Source: Streptomyces sp. NBC_01429
Lineage (GTDB): Bacteria; Actinomycetota; Actinomycetes; Streptomycetales; Streptomycetaceae
Direction of reading: 5' to 3'
Length of the DNA: 64,000 nt
NCBI RefSeq assembly: GCF_036231945.1
Contig: NZ_CP109599.1
Location: 6,227,501 to 6,291,500, forward strand
Shown: one piece after another, positions 1 to 9,121 of the stretch
How positions within the stretch are numbered: position 1 is the stretch's first letter
How the letters are laid out: every line of letters starts with the position of its first letter
Notes under the pieces: generated by a model
Databases searched by the model: none
The model's input: the letters and a program-made list of their open reading frames with translations, nothing else
Told to the model about the DNA's origin: nothing
Position numbers and translations under genes: made by a program

Positions 1-885
1 CCGGGTGGTGATCCAGGCGTGCGCCCGCCCGTGGCTGGCGATGTTGAAGGCCGCGGCGACCTGCGGGTCGGTGCCGGTGAAGTCGAGGTGCAGCGCGCCC
101 CGGTCGAGGGTGGCGGCGACGGAGATACGGACCGGTACGGGGGAGACGGCGTCGTCGTCCAGATAGTCGGTGAACCGGTAGGTGCCGTCGCGCAGCCCGG
201 CGAGCGCCGCCCGCGCCTTCTGCGCCGTGTACTCCACCAGGTCCGTGTGGGCGGCGGCGACCTCGGCCGCGCCGTGCCGCTCGATCACCCGGGCGAGCCG
301 CTCACGGCCGGTGCGCAGCGCGGCGAGCATGGCGCGCAGATCGCCGTCGTTGGCTTCGGGGGTACGGCTGTTCGCGGCGAGCAGGGCGGCGATGTCACGG
401 CTGGGCTCACCGGCCCGTACCAGCTTGACCGGCGGTATCCGCAGGCCCTCCTGGTAGATCTCGTGGTTGGTCGGCGCGAGGCTGCTGGGCACCCGGCCGC
501 CGATGTCGGAGCAGTGGATGAACGCCCAGCCGTAGCCCGCGATCTCGCCCTCGTGGAAGTACGGCTCGATGAGCTGGATGTCCGGCAGATGGGTGGCCAG
601 ACCGCCCGAGGTGTACGGGTCGTTGGTGATGATGACGTCGCCCGGCTCCAGCGGCCCCACGTGCTCGACCGCCGTGCGCACGTCGAGACCGACGAAGCCG
701 GAGACGCCGATGCCGCGCGGGTACGCGGTGAAGCGGCCGTCGGGCCCGGCGAGCGCGCAGCAGAAGTCGGCGGTCTCCTTGACGTACAGGGAGCGGCTGG
801 TGCGCTGGAGGGTGAGGCACATCTCCTCGGTCAGCGCGCCGAGCTTGTTGCCGATGATCTCCAGGGTGACCGGGTCGAGCTTCAT
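1..885 (-). CDS. hyuB: Hydantoinase B/oxoprolinase family protein, partial (C-terminus outside window)
   Basis: This is the N-terminal 295 residues of a HyuB-type subunit. With HyuA it forms the ATP-dependent hydantoinase/5-oxoprolinase family that opens cyclic amides in the cytoplasm. The protein starts MKLDPVTLEIIGNKLGA, typical of the family, and carries the conserved stretches NDPYTSGGLATHLPD and FIHCSDIGGRVP. HyuB proteins usually exceed 500 residues, so about half is missing beyond the left edge; the frame is open to base 1. It lies 87 bp downstream of hyuA on the same strand and is the last visible gene of the transporter-hyu operon. The true substrate (hydantoin, oxoproline, N-methylhydantoin or related) cannot be told from sequence. 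Confidence 0.9.
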   Translation of the reverse strand, partial: MKLDPVTLEIIGNKLGALTEEMCLTLQRTSRSLYVKETADFCCALAGPDGRFTAYPRGIGVSGFVGLDVRTAVEHVGPLEPGDVIITNDPYTSGGLATHLPDIQLIEPYFHEGEIAGYGWAFIHCSDIGGRVPSSLAPTNHEIYQEGLRIPPVKLVRAGEPSRDIAALLAANSRTPEANDGDLRAMLAALRTGRERLARVIERHGAAEVAAAHTDLVEYTAQKARAALAGLRDGTYRFTDYLDDDAVSPVPVRISVAATLDRGALHLDFTGTDPQVAAAFNIASHGRAHAWITTR

Positions 886-900
886 GGGCGGGTGCGTCCT

Positions 901-940
901 TGCCGTTGCGTGCCAGTGCGTGCCAGTGCGTGCCGTTGTG
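901..940. repeat. Four tandem 10-bp units between hyuA and hyuB
   Basis: Four consecutive 10-mers fit the pattern TGCC(A/G)(G/T)TG(C/T)G in the short gap between hyuA and hyuB. They sit just upstream of the hyuB start. They may simply be slippage; no regulatory role is evident. Confidence 0.6.
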
Positions 941-972
941 TGCGGGTGGGTGCTGATCAGGAGCGGGGGGGC

Positions 973-3075
973 TCAGGACCGGGTGAGGCGGAGGTTGCCG
1001 AGCGGGTCCACCCCGGCCGTCCACTCCGGCGGCACCAGCACGGTGGTGTCGTCCTGCTCGACCACGGCCGGTCCCGTCAGGGTCTGCCCGGGGCGCAGCG
1101 CGTCGCGCCGGTGCACCTCGGCGGTGACCCGGTCCCCGGCGAGCAGGACCGTACGGTGCCCGGTCGGGACGGGCGGCTCCGTGCGCGCGGTGACGGGCAC
1201 CGCCGCCGGTACGATCTCGGGCCCCGCCGAACTGATGGCGAGGCGCGCGGTGCCGAGGCTGATGGCGGCGTCGGTGTCGCGGAAGCCGTACAGCCGCTCG
1301 TGCTCGGTGTGGAACGCCTCGCGCAGCGCGTCCTGGGTGAGCGGCGCGGGCAGCGGCACCCGCAGCTCGTACGCCTGTCCCCGGTAGCTCATGTCGGCGG
1401 CCAGGGTCAGTTCGGCCGCTCCGGCCGCAGGCCCCTGCCCGGCGAGCCAGTCGCGCGCCTGTTCCTCAAGACCGGCCAGGACGGCGTCCAGGGCGGCGAC
1501 CGAGGCGCCGTCCAGCTCGCGGCGCAGGCTGCGCGCGAAGTCCCGGCGCAGGTCGGCGCCGACCGCGCCGAGCGCGCAGAAGGTGGCGGCGGTCGGCGGG
1601 ACGACGATCTCGCGGATCCCGACCTCCTCCGCCAGCACGGCGGCGTGGGTGGGGCCCGCGCCGCCGAACGGTACGAGGGTGAACTCGGCCGGGTCCAGGC
1701 CGCGTCCGGCCAGCGTCTTCTGGAGTTCCACGGCCATCCCGGCGGTGGCGACGCGCAGCGCGCCGTCGGCCGCGCGGTCCGCTCCCGTACCCGTACCCGT
1801 ACCGCCGTCGTCGGAGCCGGAGCCGAAGCCGAGTCCCTCGGCCACCTCGCCCAGCGCGCGGGCGGCGGCGGGCGCGTCCAGGGTCATCCGGCCGCCGAGG
1901 AAGGTCGCCGGGTCGATGACCCCGGTGTGCAGATAGCAGTCGGTGACGGTCGGGCGGGTGCCGCCCCGGCCGTACGCGACGGGCCCCGGGGCCGCTCCCG
2001 CGCTCTCGGGGCCGACCTTGAGGACGCCGTGCTCGTCCGCCCGTACCACCGAGCCGCCGCCCGCGCCGATGGCGCTCACCGCGACCACGGGCAGGATCAG
2101 CGGCAGTCCGCCGATGGTGGTGTGGGTGGCGAACTCCGGCTCGCCGTCGACGGCCACCGCGATGTCGCTGCTGGTGCCGCCCATGTCGAAGGTGACGAGC
2201 CGGGAGATCCCGGCCGCCCGGCCGAGACGGGTGGCGGCCGTGACCCCCGCCGCCGGACCCGACAGCACGGTCTCGATGGGCCGCTCGACCGCCGAACGCA
2301 GGCTGAGCGAACCTCCATTGGAGGCGGCGATATAGACGGGAGCCGTCACCCCGAGCCCGTCCAGCAGGGTTTCGAGCCGGTCGAAGTAGCGGCGCATCAA
2401 CGGCTGGATGTAGACGTTGAGACAGGTGACGAGCGCGCGCTCGAACTCGCGCACCTCCGGCCAGATCGCGGCCGACGACGTCAGCGGCATCTCCGGAAGC
2501 AGCGCGCCGAGCCGCCGTGTCACCTCCGACTCGAACGCCGGGTCGGTGTGTCCGTGCAGGACGAGTACGGCGGCCGCCTCGGCCCCGGTGGCGGCCAGCT
2601 CCTCGGCGACGCGCGCCAGTTCGGCGTCGCTGGGCGTACGGACCGCGCGCCCGTCGGGTCCGAGCCGCGCGGGGATCTCCACGATCCGGTCCCGGGGGAC
2701 GAGCGGCTCCTCCTTGGCGGCGTGCAGATCGAAGGAGGACGGCATCCGGCTGCGGCCGATCTCCAGGATGTCCCGGTACCCCTCGGTGACGACGAGGGCG
2801 ATCCGGGCGCCGCGCCGCTGGATGATCGCGTTCAGCCCGATGGTGGTGCCGTGCGTGATCGACGCCAGGTCGGCGGCGTCCAGTCCCGCCCGGCCGAGCA
2901 CGGCGGCGATGCCGTCGGCGACCGCGCGGGCCGGGTCGTCGGGGGTGCTGGGCTCCTTGTGGTGCAGCAGCCCGCGCGGATCACCGGGCAGCGCGAGGAC
3001 GAAGTCCGTGAACGTACCGCCCACGTCGATCCCGACACGGGCGCGCGGGGTCGCGGCGGTGGGGTCAGCGGTCAT
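973..3075 (-). CDS. hyuA: Hydantoinase/oxoprolinase subunit A
   Basis: Predicted 700-residue HyuA-type ATPase subunit, which activates a cyclic amide by ATP-dependent phosphorylation together with HyuB. The ASKHA-type phosphate-binding loop GIDVGGTFTDFVLA lies near residue 14, a second glycine-rich motif FDMGGTSSDIAV is mid-protein, and FGGAGPTHAAVLAEE is in the C-terminal half. Length fits the family. The ATG at 3075 was chosen because it immediately precedes the conserved N-terminus and lies 2 bp after the stop of the upstream permease, implying translational coupling. The neighbours (importer upstream, HyuB downstream) suggest uptake and hydrolysis of an imported cyclic amide or imide. Confidence 0.92.
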   Translation of the reverse strand: MTADPTAATPRARVGIDVGGTFTDFVLALPGDPRGLLHHKEPSTPDDPARAVADGIAAVLGRAGLDAADLASITHGTTIGLNAIIQRRGARIALVVTEGYRDILEIGRSRMPSSFDLHAAKEEPLVPRDRIVEIPARLGPDGRAVRTPSDAELARVAEELAATGAEAAAVLVLHGHTDPAFESEVTRRLGALLPEMPLTSSAAIWPEVREFERALVTCLNVYIQPLMRRYFDRLETLLDGLGVTAPVYIAASNGGSLSLRSAVERPIETVLSGPAAGVTAATRLGRAAGISRLVTFDMGGTSSDIAVAVDGEPEFATHTTIGGLPLILPVVAVSAIGAGGGSVVRADEHGVLKVGPESAGAAPGPVAYGRGGTRPTVTDCYLHTGVIDPATFLGGRMTLDAPAAARALGEVAEGLGFGSGSDDGGTGTGTGADRAADGALRVATAGMAVELQKTLAGRGLDPAEFTLVPFGGAGPTHAAVLAEEVGIREIVVPPTAATFCALGAVGADLRRDFARSLRRELDGASVAALDAVLAGLEEQARDWLAGQGPAAGAAELTLAADMSYRGQAYELRVPLPAPLTQDALREAFHTEHERLYGFRDTDAAISLGTARLAISSAGPEIVPAAVPVTARTEPPVPTGHRTVLLAGDRVTAEVHRRDALRPGQTLTGPAVVEQDDTTVLVPPEWTAGVDPLGNLRLTRS

Positions 3076-3077
3076 GG

Positions 3078-3893
3078 TCAGAGCACCTCGGAGAAGTTGG
3101 TGAACCGGTCGACCGCCACCAGGACCACCACGCTGGCGAGCATCAGCAGCGTGGAGACGGCGGCCACGGACGGGTCGAGCTGGAACTGCACGGCGGAGAA
3201 GATCCGTACCGGCACGGTGGTGGTGTTCGACCCGGACACCAGCGCGGAGACCGCGACCTCGCCCAGCGAGGTGACGGCGGCGAAGACCGCGCCCGCGAGG
3301 ATGCCGGGCCGCAGCAGCGGCAGGGTGACGGTGAGGAACGTTCGGGCCCGGCCGGCGCCGAGGGTGGCCGCGGCCCGCTCCAGGGTCGGGTCGAGGGCCT
3401 GCGCGCTGACCATCACCGTACGGATCACGAAGGGCAGCGCCACCAGGGAGTGCGCCAGCCACAGCCCGGGAAGGGTGTTGACCAGGCCGAGGCCCTGGAA
3501 GTAGTAGAGCAGCCCCAGCGCGATGATGATCTCGGGAACCATCAGCGGTGCCAGCGCGAGCCCGGAGAGCACCCCGCGCCCGGGGAAGTCACCGCGCACC
3601 AGCCCGTAGGCGGCGAGGGTGCCGATGGTGACGGTGGTGAGCACCACCAGCAGCACCAGCATGCCGCTGAGCCGGAACGAGACCAGCCAGTCGGGGGACG
3701 AGAGCACCTCGCCGTACCAGCGCAGGGACAGACCGCTCGGCGGGAAGCTCAGCGAACTCGTGGAGTTCAGCGAGCTGAGCGCCAGCACCACGAGCGGCGC
3801 CAGCAGGAAGACGAAGACGGCGGCGGCGGGCAGCCCGGCGGCGATCCGCCCGGCACGGCGCAGAGCGCGCGGGGCACGCGAGGTGTCAGCCAT
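3078..3893 (-). CDS. ABC transporter permease, PotC-like
   Basis: 271-residue inner-membrane permease of the spermidine/putrescine (PotC/YdcV) class, with about six hydrophobic segments beginning at residue 20 (VFVFLLAPLVVLALSS). The cytoplasmic EAA loop is visible as ARTFLTVTLPLLRPGILAGA, the contact site for the ATPase. Its start overlaps the upstream permease gene by 8 bp and its stop is 2 bp from hyuA. The partner permease, ATPase and lipoprotein are all in the same operon. The cargo is more likely a hydantoin- or polyamine-like molecule than a classical polyamine, judging only from hyuAB. Confidence 0.9.
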   Translation of the reverse strand: MADTSRAPRALRRAGRIAAGLPAAAVFVFLLAPLVVLALSSLNSTSSLSFPPSGLSLRWYGEVLSSPDWLVSFRLSGMLVLLVVLTTVTIGTLAAYGLVRGDFPGRGVLSGLALAPLMVPEIIIALGLLYYFQGLGLVNTLPGLWLAHSLVALPFVIRTVMVSAQALDPTLERAAATLGAGRARTFLTVTLPLLRPGILAGAVFAAVTSLGEVAVSALVSGSNTTTVPVRIFSAVQFQLDPSVAAVSTLLMLASVVVLVAVDRFTNFSEVL

Positions 3894-4821
3894 GAAGTCT
3901 CCGTTCCCAGAAGCGGAACCCGGTGCCGAGCGCGGAGACGCCCAGCAGGGTGAGCAGCAGCAGGGTGAGGCTGAGCGCCGCCGCCACCGGATAGTCGAAG
4001 ACGCTGGTGATCTGCGAGTAGACCCGCAGCCCGGCCAGCGGCTGGTTCGCGCCGCCGACCAGCAGCGGCGTGATGTAGATGCCCATGGCCAGCGGGAAGA
4101 CCACGGTCGCGCCGACCGCGATGCCCGGCAGGCTGAGCGGCACGGTGACCTTCCAGAAGGTACGGACAGGACCGGCGCCCAGGCTCCGCGAGGCGCGGCG
4201 CAGATTGTCGTCGATCCCGCCCAGCGCGGTGGTCAGCGGCAGGATCGCGAACGGCAGCATGACGTGGACGATGGAGACGACCACCACGAAATAGCTGGTC
4301 AGCAGGCGCGCGGGCTGGTCCAGCAGACCGACCCCGACCAGTACGCGGTTCACCACCCCGTTCGCCGAGAACAGCACGACCCAGCCGTAGCTGCGCACGA
4401 CGACGCTGGTCAGCAGCGGCGAGACGACCGCCACGAACAGCAGCGTGCGCACCACGCCCTTGCGGGCCCGGGAGAGCGCGTACGCGGCGGGGAAGCCGAG
4501 CAGCACACACAGGGCGGTCACCAGCAGGGCGGTGAACAGGCTGTGCCACAGGGCCTCGGAGAAGAACGACTCGGTGAAGACCCTGCGGTACTGCACGAAG
4601 GAGTAGCCGTCGAGGGGATAGCCGTTCGCGTCCACCGGGTGCAGGCTGAGCGAGAACACCCGCACCAGCGGCACCACGAACAGGGCCAGCAGGAACACGA
4701 CGACGGGGGTGACGGGCAGCAGCCCGCGCACGCCGTAGCGCTTGCGGGCGGTCTTCCCGGCGGTCTCGGCGGTGGTCTTGCCCGTGGTCCTGTCGGCGGG
4801 GGCGGTCGCGGGCGCGCTCAT
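3886..4821 (-). CDS. ABC transporter permease, PotB-like
   Basis: 311-residue permease of the PotB/YdcU class. A charged, Thr-rich N-terminal tail of about 30 residues precedes the first membrane span (VTPVVVFLLALFVVPLVRVF). The EAA loop GPVRTFWKVTVPLSLPGIAV is in the C-terminal third. The ATG overlaps the ATPase stop codon (ATGA), so translation is probably coupled. It forms the heterodimeric channel with the PotC-like permease downstream. Confidence 0.9.
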   Translation of the reverse strand: MSAPATAPADRTTGKTTAETAGKTARKRYGVRGLLPVTPVVVFLLALFVVPLVRVFSLSLHPVDANGYPLDGYSFVQYRRVFTESFFSEALWHSLFTALLVTALCVLLGFPAAYALSRARKGVVRTLLFVAVVSPLLTSVVVRSYGWVVLFSANGVVNRVLVGVGLLDQPARLLTSYFVVVVSIVHVMLPFAILPLTTALGGIDDNLRRASRSLGAGPVRTFWKVTVPLSLPGIAVGATVVFPLAMGIYITPLLVGGANQPLAGLRVYSQITSVFDYPVAAALSLTLLLLTLLGVSALGTGFRFWERRLHG

Positions 4822-6002
4822 ACGGCCGTCCTCCGCGGCTCGCTGACGTCCCCGGGGACGTCACCGAGCCGGATGACGTCGTCCGGGCCCCAGCCGAACG
4901 ACACCGCGGCCCCGACGGCCGGCGGCTCCTGCGCCGTACGGGCGTTGAGCGCGACGCCTTCCGCCACGACGATCTGCGCCTGCCACGCCTCGCCGGTGAA
5001 GGCCCGGTAGCCGACGATCCCGGAGCCGCGAGCGGCGCTCCCGGCGGGGAACGCGGCCCGGTCCGTCCCCGCGTCCCCGGCGGGGGCCACCACGACCCGC
5101 TCGGGCCGTACGGCGAGGGTGACCGGCGCGCCGTCCACCAGCGAGGGCAGACCCGAGTCGAGCCGTGCCGCGCCCACGGTGAGCGTTCCGTCGGAGGCGC
5201 CGGTGCCCTCCAGGATGTTGGCCGCGCCGATGAACTCGGCGACGAACCGGGTCGCCGGGGTCCGGTAGACCTCGGTGGGCGAGCCGAGCTGCTCGACCCT
5301 GCCGCCGTTCATCACGGCGATCCGGTCGGACAGCGACATGGCCTCCTCCTGGTCGTGCGTGACGAAGACCATCGTGATGCCGAGCCGCTGCTGGAGCTCC
5401 CGCAGCTCCACCCGCATCTCGCGGCGCAGCTTGGCGTCCAGGTTCGACAGCGGCTCGTCGAGCAGCAGCACGGCGGGCCGGGTGGCCAGCGCCCGCGCCA
5501 CGGCGACGCGTTGCTGCTGGCCGCCCGAGAGCTGCTTGGGCCGACGGCCCGCGTACGCCTCCAGACCGACGAGGCGCAGCGCCTCGGCGACCCGCTCGTC
5601 CCGCTCGGCGCGCTCCACCCGCCGCACCTTCAGCCCGTACGCGACGTTGTCCGCGACGGTCATGTGCGGGAAGAGCGCGTAGTTCTGGAAGACCAGACCG
5701 AGGCCCCGACGGTGGGTCGGGACATCGGTGAGATCCACCCCGTCCAGCGTGATCCGGCCCCCGGTGGGACGCACGAATCCGGCCAGGCTGTTGAGCAGGG
5801 TCGTCTTGCCGCAGCCGCTGGGGCCGAGGATCGACAGGAACTCGCCGCGCCGGATGGAGAGCCGGTCGACGTCGAGCACCCGCTGCCCCTCGTACCCGGC
5901 GGCGAGATCCTCGATCTCGATGTGCGGGGTGGTCGGGGTGTGCGGCGCCGGCGGTTCGCCGGCCGCTTCACGGTCGCTGGTCACTGTGGGGTTCCCGCTC
6001 AC
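4818..6002 (-). CDS. ABC transporter ATP-binding protein, PotA-like
   Basis: Predicted 394-residue ATPase of the importer. Walker A GPSGCGKTT, signature LSGGQQQRVAVARAL and Walker B VLLLDEPLSNLD are all intact, followed by a TOBE-type regulatory domain in the C-terminal third (contains TLAVRPERVVVAP). I chose the GTG at 6002 because it overlaps the stop of the solute-binding protein gene (GTGA). A second GTG at 5984 would give 388 residues and cannot be excluded, since neither has a strong ribosome-binding site. Confidence 0.9.
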   Translation of the reverse strand: MSGNPTVTSDREAAGEPPAPHTPTTPHIEIEDLAAGYEGQRVLDVDRLSIRRGEFLSILGPSGCGKTTLLNSLAGFVRPTGGRITLDGVDLTDVPTHRRGLGLVFQNYALFPHMTVADNVAYGLKVRRVERAERDERVAEALRLVGLEAYAGRRPKQLSGGQQQRVAVARALATRPAVLLLDEPLSNLDAKLRREMRVELRELQQRLGITMVFVTHDQEEAMSLSDRIAVMNGGRVEQLGSPTEVYRTPATRFVAEFIGAANILEGTGASDGTLTVGAARLDSGLPSLVDGAPVTLAVRPERVVVAPAGDAGTDRAAFPAGSAARGSGIVGYRAFTGEAWQAQIVVAEGVALNARTAQEPPAVGAAVSFGWGPDDVIRLGDVPGDVSEPRRTAV

Positions 6003-7147
6003 TTGAAGATCTGGTTCCAACGCTGCTGCCACTCGTTCAGCTTCGGAGTGGCGGTCTTGTAGTCGACCCAGGTGAACTTCTTGTAGACGTCCTCGCCGTA
6101 CTTCACCTTGGCCTTGAAGGCGGGGTCGTAGTCGATGGTGTCGTTGCCCGCGCCGTAGAAGGTGCCCTCGGCGAACGGCTTCTGGTGCTCGGCGGAGGAG
6201 AGGTAGTCCAGGAACTTGTAGGCCGCGGCCGTGTGCTTCGAGCCCTTCGGCACGTAGTACGAGGTCAGCGCGCCCACCGCGCCGGAGGCGGGGTAGGTGA
6301 AGCCGATCGGCTGCCCCTCCTTCTCCATGGCGAAGGCGCGGCCGTCCCAGAACGGGACGATCCAGGCGTCGCCGTTCTGGAGGACCGTGGAGACGCTGCC
6401 CGCGTCCGCCGGGTAGGACGAGACGCAGTTCTTCAGCTGGGCGAGCTTCTCGAACCCCTTGTCGACATCGGCGGGGTTGGACAGCTTGCCGCCGTCCTGG
6501 GAGACCAGCGCGGAGAAGAACTCCAGGCCCGCGTTGTACGTCAGCGGGGGCAGCGCGACATGACCGCAGAACTTCTTGTCGAAGATGTCGGTCCAGTCCT
6601 TGGGCGCCTGCTTGATCTTGTCGGTGCGGTAGAGCAGACCGTTGGAGCCGGTGGTCAGCGGCACGCCGTACGACGATCCGTCGATCGTCGACTGCTGGGT
6701 GAGCACCGGGTCGAGCTGCTTCCAGTTGCTGAGATCGCCCGTCTTCAGCGGCTGGAGGAGCTTGCCGCCGACCGCCTGGTGCAGCGAGCCGGGGGTGAGG
6801 GCCACGACGTCGAACGGCGCGTTGGAGCCGCCCGCCGCGCGCAGCTTGGTGACCCAGTCGGAGTCGGCGCCGTAGACGAGGTTCACCTTGATGCCGGTGT
6901 CCTTCTCGAACGGCTCGACGAAGGACTTCTTGAACAGGTCTCCCCACGCCCCCGCGAACGCGGTGACGGTGATCTGCTCGCCCTTGCCGCCCGAGGACCC
7001 GCTGCCGGAGGAGGAGTCGGAGCCGCCGCCCGTGTCGACCCCGCAGCCGGCCACGGCGGTCAGGACGGTGGCGGTGCCGGCCGATGCGAGGGCCAGCAGA
7101 TAGCCGCGCCCGCGGGCACGTGCGGGGCGGGGCAGGACAGATCTCAT
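5999..7147 (-). CDS. ABC transporter solute-binding lipoprotein, PotD-like
   Basis: 382-residue extracytoplasmic binding protein. An arginine-rich n-region and hydrophobic core end in a lipobox VAGC with the lipidated Cys at residue 35, followed by a Gly/Ser linker. The mature part resembles the PotD/SBP_bac_8 class (QITVTAFAGAWGDLFKKSF near the start, DGRAFAMEKEG later). The ATG at 7147 is preceded by GGAGGA at good spacing. It is the first gene of the minus-strand transporter-hyu operon and should set its ligand specificity. Confidence 0.92.
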   Translation of the reverse strand: MRSVLPRPARARGRGYLLALASAGTATVLTAVAGCGVDTGGGSDSSSGSGSSGGKGEQITVTAFAGAWGDLFKKSFVEPFEKDTGIKVNLVYGADSDWVTKLRAAGGSNAPFDVVALTPGSLHQAVGGKLLQPLKTGDLSNWKQLDPVLTQQSTIDGSSYGVPLTTGSNGLLYRTDKIKQAPKDWTDIFDKKFCGHVALPPLTYNAGLEFFSALVSQDGGKLSNPADVDKGFEKLAQLKNCVSSYPADAGSVSTVLQNGDAWIVPFWDGRAFAMEKEGQPIGFTYPASGAVGALTSYYVPKGSKHTAAAYKFLDYLSSAEHQKPFAEGTFYGAGNDTIDYDPAFKAKVKYGEDVYKKFTWVDYKTATPKLNEWQQRWNQIFK

Positions 7148-7558
7148 GAGGGAGAACTCCTCCGTGCGGTGAGTGAGTACGGCGATTGCCGCGCATGCTG
7201 AAGCCGGAACGGGAGCCACGAGGCACGAGGGGTGCGAGTGGTACGGGGGACGCGAGGGGCGGAAAGCGCTGATCGCGATGTCATCCCGTACTCCCGTCAT
7301 CAGGTCCAGGACCTGGCCGACAGGTCCGCGCTTGCTCCCGGCACATCGGTGTGCGCGTGGAGCCGTGTCATCACCCGGGGCACCCCACCGCAGAAGGAGG
7401 GTTGCCGCTCAGCAAGCCGGGGCTTGTCGCTGAGACTCGTGACGACGAAAAAGTAACACTGATTTCGGCCAACCCCAAAGATGACCTGGATCACATGAGG
7501 GGTGGTCCAGGTCGACGAGTGGCTGTGCCGGTTGTGTGGAGGAGGTGGGGGGAAGTGG
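7148..7558. other. 411-bp intergenic region with two dyads upstream of the hyu transporter operon
   Basis: No convincing gene lies here. Two inverted repeats are visible. One at 7408-7434 has arms CTCAGC/GCTGAG plus AAGCC/GGCTT with a 3-nt bulge. One at 7483-7513 has 12-bp arms GACCTGGATCAC and GTGGTCCAGGTC (one mismatch) around 7 nt. The second lies about 45 bp past the penicillin-binding protein stop and could be its terminator, although no T-run follows. The first would lie in the long leader of the transporter operon and may be an operator or attenuator. Confidence 0.45.
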
Positions 7559-9007
7559 CTATTTCAGGGCCGCCGCCATCATCTTCTGTGCGATGGGCGC
7601 GGCCAGTCCGTTGCCGCTGACCTCCGAGCGCGCCGCGCCCGAGTCCTCCACCACGACAGCGACGGCCACCTCCTTGCCGGTGGACGCGTCCTTCGCGTAC
7701 GAGGTGAACCAGGCGTACGGCGTCCCGTCGTTGTCCACGCCGTGCTGGGCGGTCCCCGTCTTGCCGCCGACCTCGGCCCCGGCGATCCTCGCGTTCGTCC
7801 CCGTACCGTCCTCCACCACCGTCACCATCGCGCTGCGCAGTTGCGCGGCCGTGGCCGAGGAGACGATCCGGGTGGTGTCCCCGTCCCGGTACGACCGCAG
7901 CGTGCCGCCGCTGCCGTCCACCACCTTCGACACCATGTGCGGCGCCGCCATCAGCCCGTCGTTCGCCAGCGCCGCCGAGACCATCGCCATCTGGAGCGGG
8001 GTGGCGGTCACGTCGAACTGGCCGATTCCCGACAGCGCCGTCTGGGCGTCGTCCATGCCGGAGGGGTACACGCTCTGCGAGGCGCGCACCGGCACGTCCT
8101 GCTCGGCGTCGTTGAAGCCGAACTTCTCCGCCATCGCCCGGACCTTCGACTGCCCCAGCTGATCGGCCATCTTCGCGAAGACGGTGTTGCAGGAGTAGCG
8201 CAGGGCGGTGCGGATGGTGGCGTTCTCGCACGGCGCCGACGTGCTCTCGTTCTCCAGCACGGTCTTCGTGTGGGGCAGGGTGTACGGGTCCGGGCTGTCG
8301 GTCCTCTCGTCCACCGACCCGTACAGCCCGTCCTCCAGCGCCGCCGCCGCGACGACCAGCTTGAACGTCGAGCCGGGCGGCAGCGGCTGGCGCAGCGCGC
8401 GGTTGACCATCGGCTTGTCCGCGTCGCCGGTCAGCTGCTTCCAGGCGGCGCCGTCCGTCGTGCCGCTGATCTTCGCCGGGTCGTACGAGGGGGTGCTGAC
8501 CACCGCGAGCACCCGGCCGGTCTTCGGGTCGATCGCGACGGCCGCGCCCTTGTTGCCGCCGAGCGCCGCGTATCCGGCCCGCTGGACCGAGGGGCCGATC
8601 GTCGTCAGGACGTCGCCCGGCTTGGTCTGTCTGCCGGTGAGCGCGTCGAGCGGGTTCTTCAGCAGGGTGTCCGTCCCGTCGAGGACGTCCTTGTAGATGC
8701 CCTCCAGCTGCGTGGAGCCGTACACCTGCGAGCTGTAGCCGGTGACGGGCGCGTAGAGCGCGCCGTCGGTGTAGGTCCGCTTGTACGCCAGGTCGCCGCT
8801 GTCCGTCTTCGCGGATCCGGTGACCGGCGAACCGGCCACGACGATGTCGCCCTGCGGACGCGCGTACTGGGCGATGACGTTGCGCCGGTTGTACGTGTCG
8901 TCCGCGAGGGCTTTCGCCTCGTACGCCTGCACCCAGGTCGCCCGCACCATGAGGGCGAGCACCATCCCCAGGCAGATGACCGCTGTGTGTCTGATCGTCT
9001 TGTTCAT
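7559..9007 (-). CDS. Class B penicillin-binding protein (peptidoglycan transpeptidase)
   Basis: 482-residue membrane-anchored D,D-transpeptidase. There is one N-terminal signal-anchor (about residues 8-28), a PBP dimerisation-type region, then the transpeptidase domain. The three catalytic motifs are present: STFK in PPGSTFKLV, SCN in RYSCNTVFAK and KTG in GGKTGTAQ. Length matches PbpA/FtsI-like class B enzymes. It crosslinks peptidoglycan stem peptides outside the membrane. No ftsW/rodA partner is adjacent, unlike the classical pbpA locus, so it is probably an additional paralogue used in growth or sporulation. It is transcribed alone between an IclR regulator gene and the hyu operon. Confidence 0.92.
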   Translation of the reverse strand: MNKTIRHTAVICLGMVLALMVRATWVQAYEAKALADDTYNRRNVIAQYARPQGDIVVAGSPVTGSAKTDSGDLAYKRTYTDGALYAPVTGYSSQVYGSTQLEGIYKDVLDGTDTLLKNPLDALTGRQTKPGDVLTTIGPSVQRAGYAALGGNKGAAVAIDPKTGRVLAVVSTPSYDPAKISGTTDGAAWKQLTGDADKPMVNRALRQPLPPGSTFKLVVAAAALEDGLYGSVDERTDSPDPYTLPHTKTVLENESTSAPCENATIRTALRYSCNTVFAKMADQLGQSKVRAMAEKFGFNDAEQDVPVRASQSVYPSGMDDAQTALSGIGQFDVTATPLQMAMVSAALANDGLMAAPHMVSKVVDGSGGTLRSYRDGDTTRIVSSATAAQLRSAMVTVVEDGTGTNARIAGAEVGGKTGTAQHGVDNDGTPYAWFTSYAKDASTGKEVAVAVVVEDSGAARSEVSGNGLAAPIAQKMMAAALK

Positions 9008-9121
9008 CCCGGAGAAGGGACGAGCGGGGCGGGGGCCGGCGTTCCCCCGCGCCCGGCTTCTCAGGATTTCCTCATGTGCTCGTCCGGCGCGCTCTCCTGG
9101 TCCGGGGCGCCCGCCCGCGGA

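Noticed and set aside
901..940. 10-bp tandem units considered as a CRISPR-like array
   Set aside because: Units are contiguous with no spacers and far too short. No CRISPR array was seen anywhere in the window.
19..3504. Very long plus-strand open frame opposite hyuB, hyuA and the permease
   Set aside because: It lacks recognisable domains and is low-complexity Arg/Gly-rich; it is the antisense shadow caused by GC-biased third positions. Similar shadows across the window were left out.
7300..7494. 64-codon minus-strand ORF upstream of the solute-binding protein
   Set aside because: No ribosome site or homology; it overlaps the two dyads and is better read as leader DNA.
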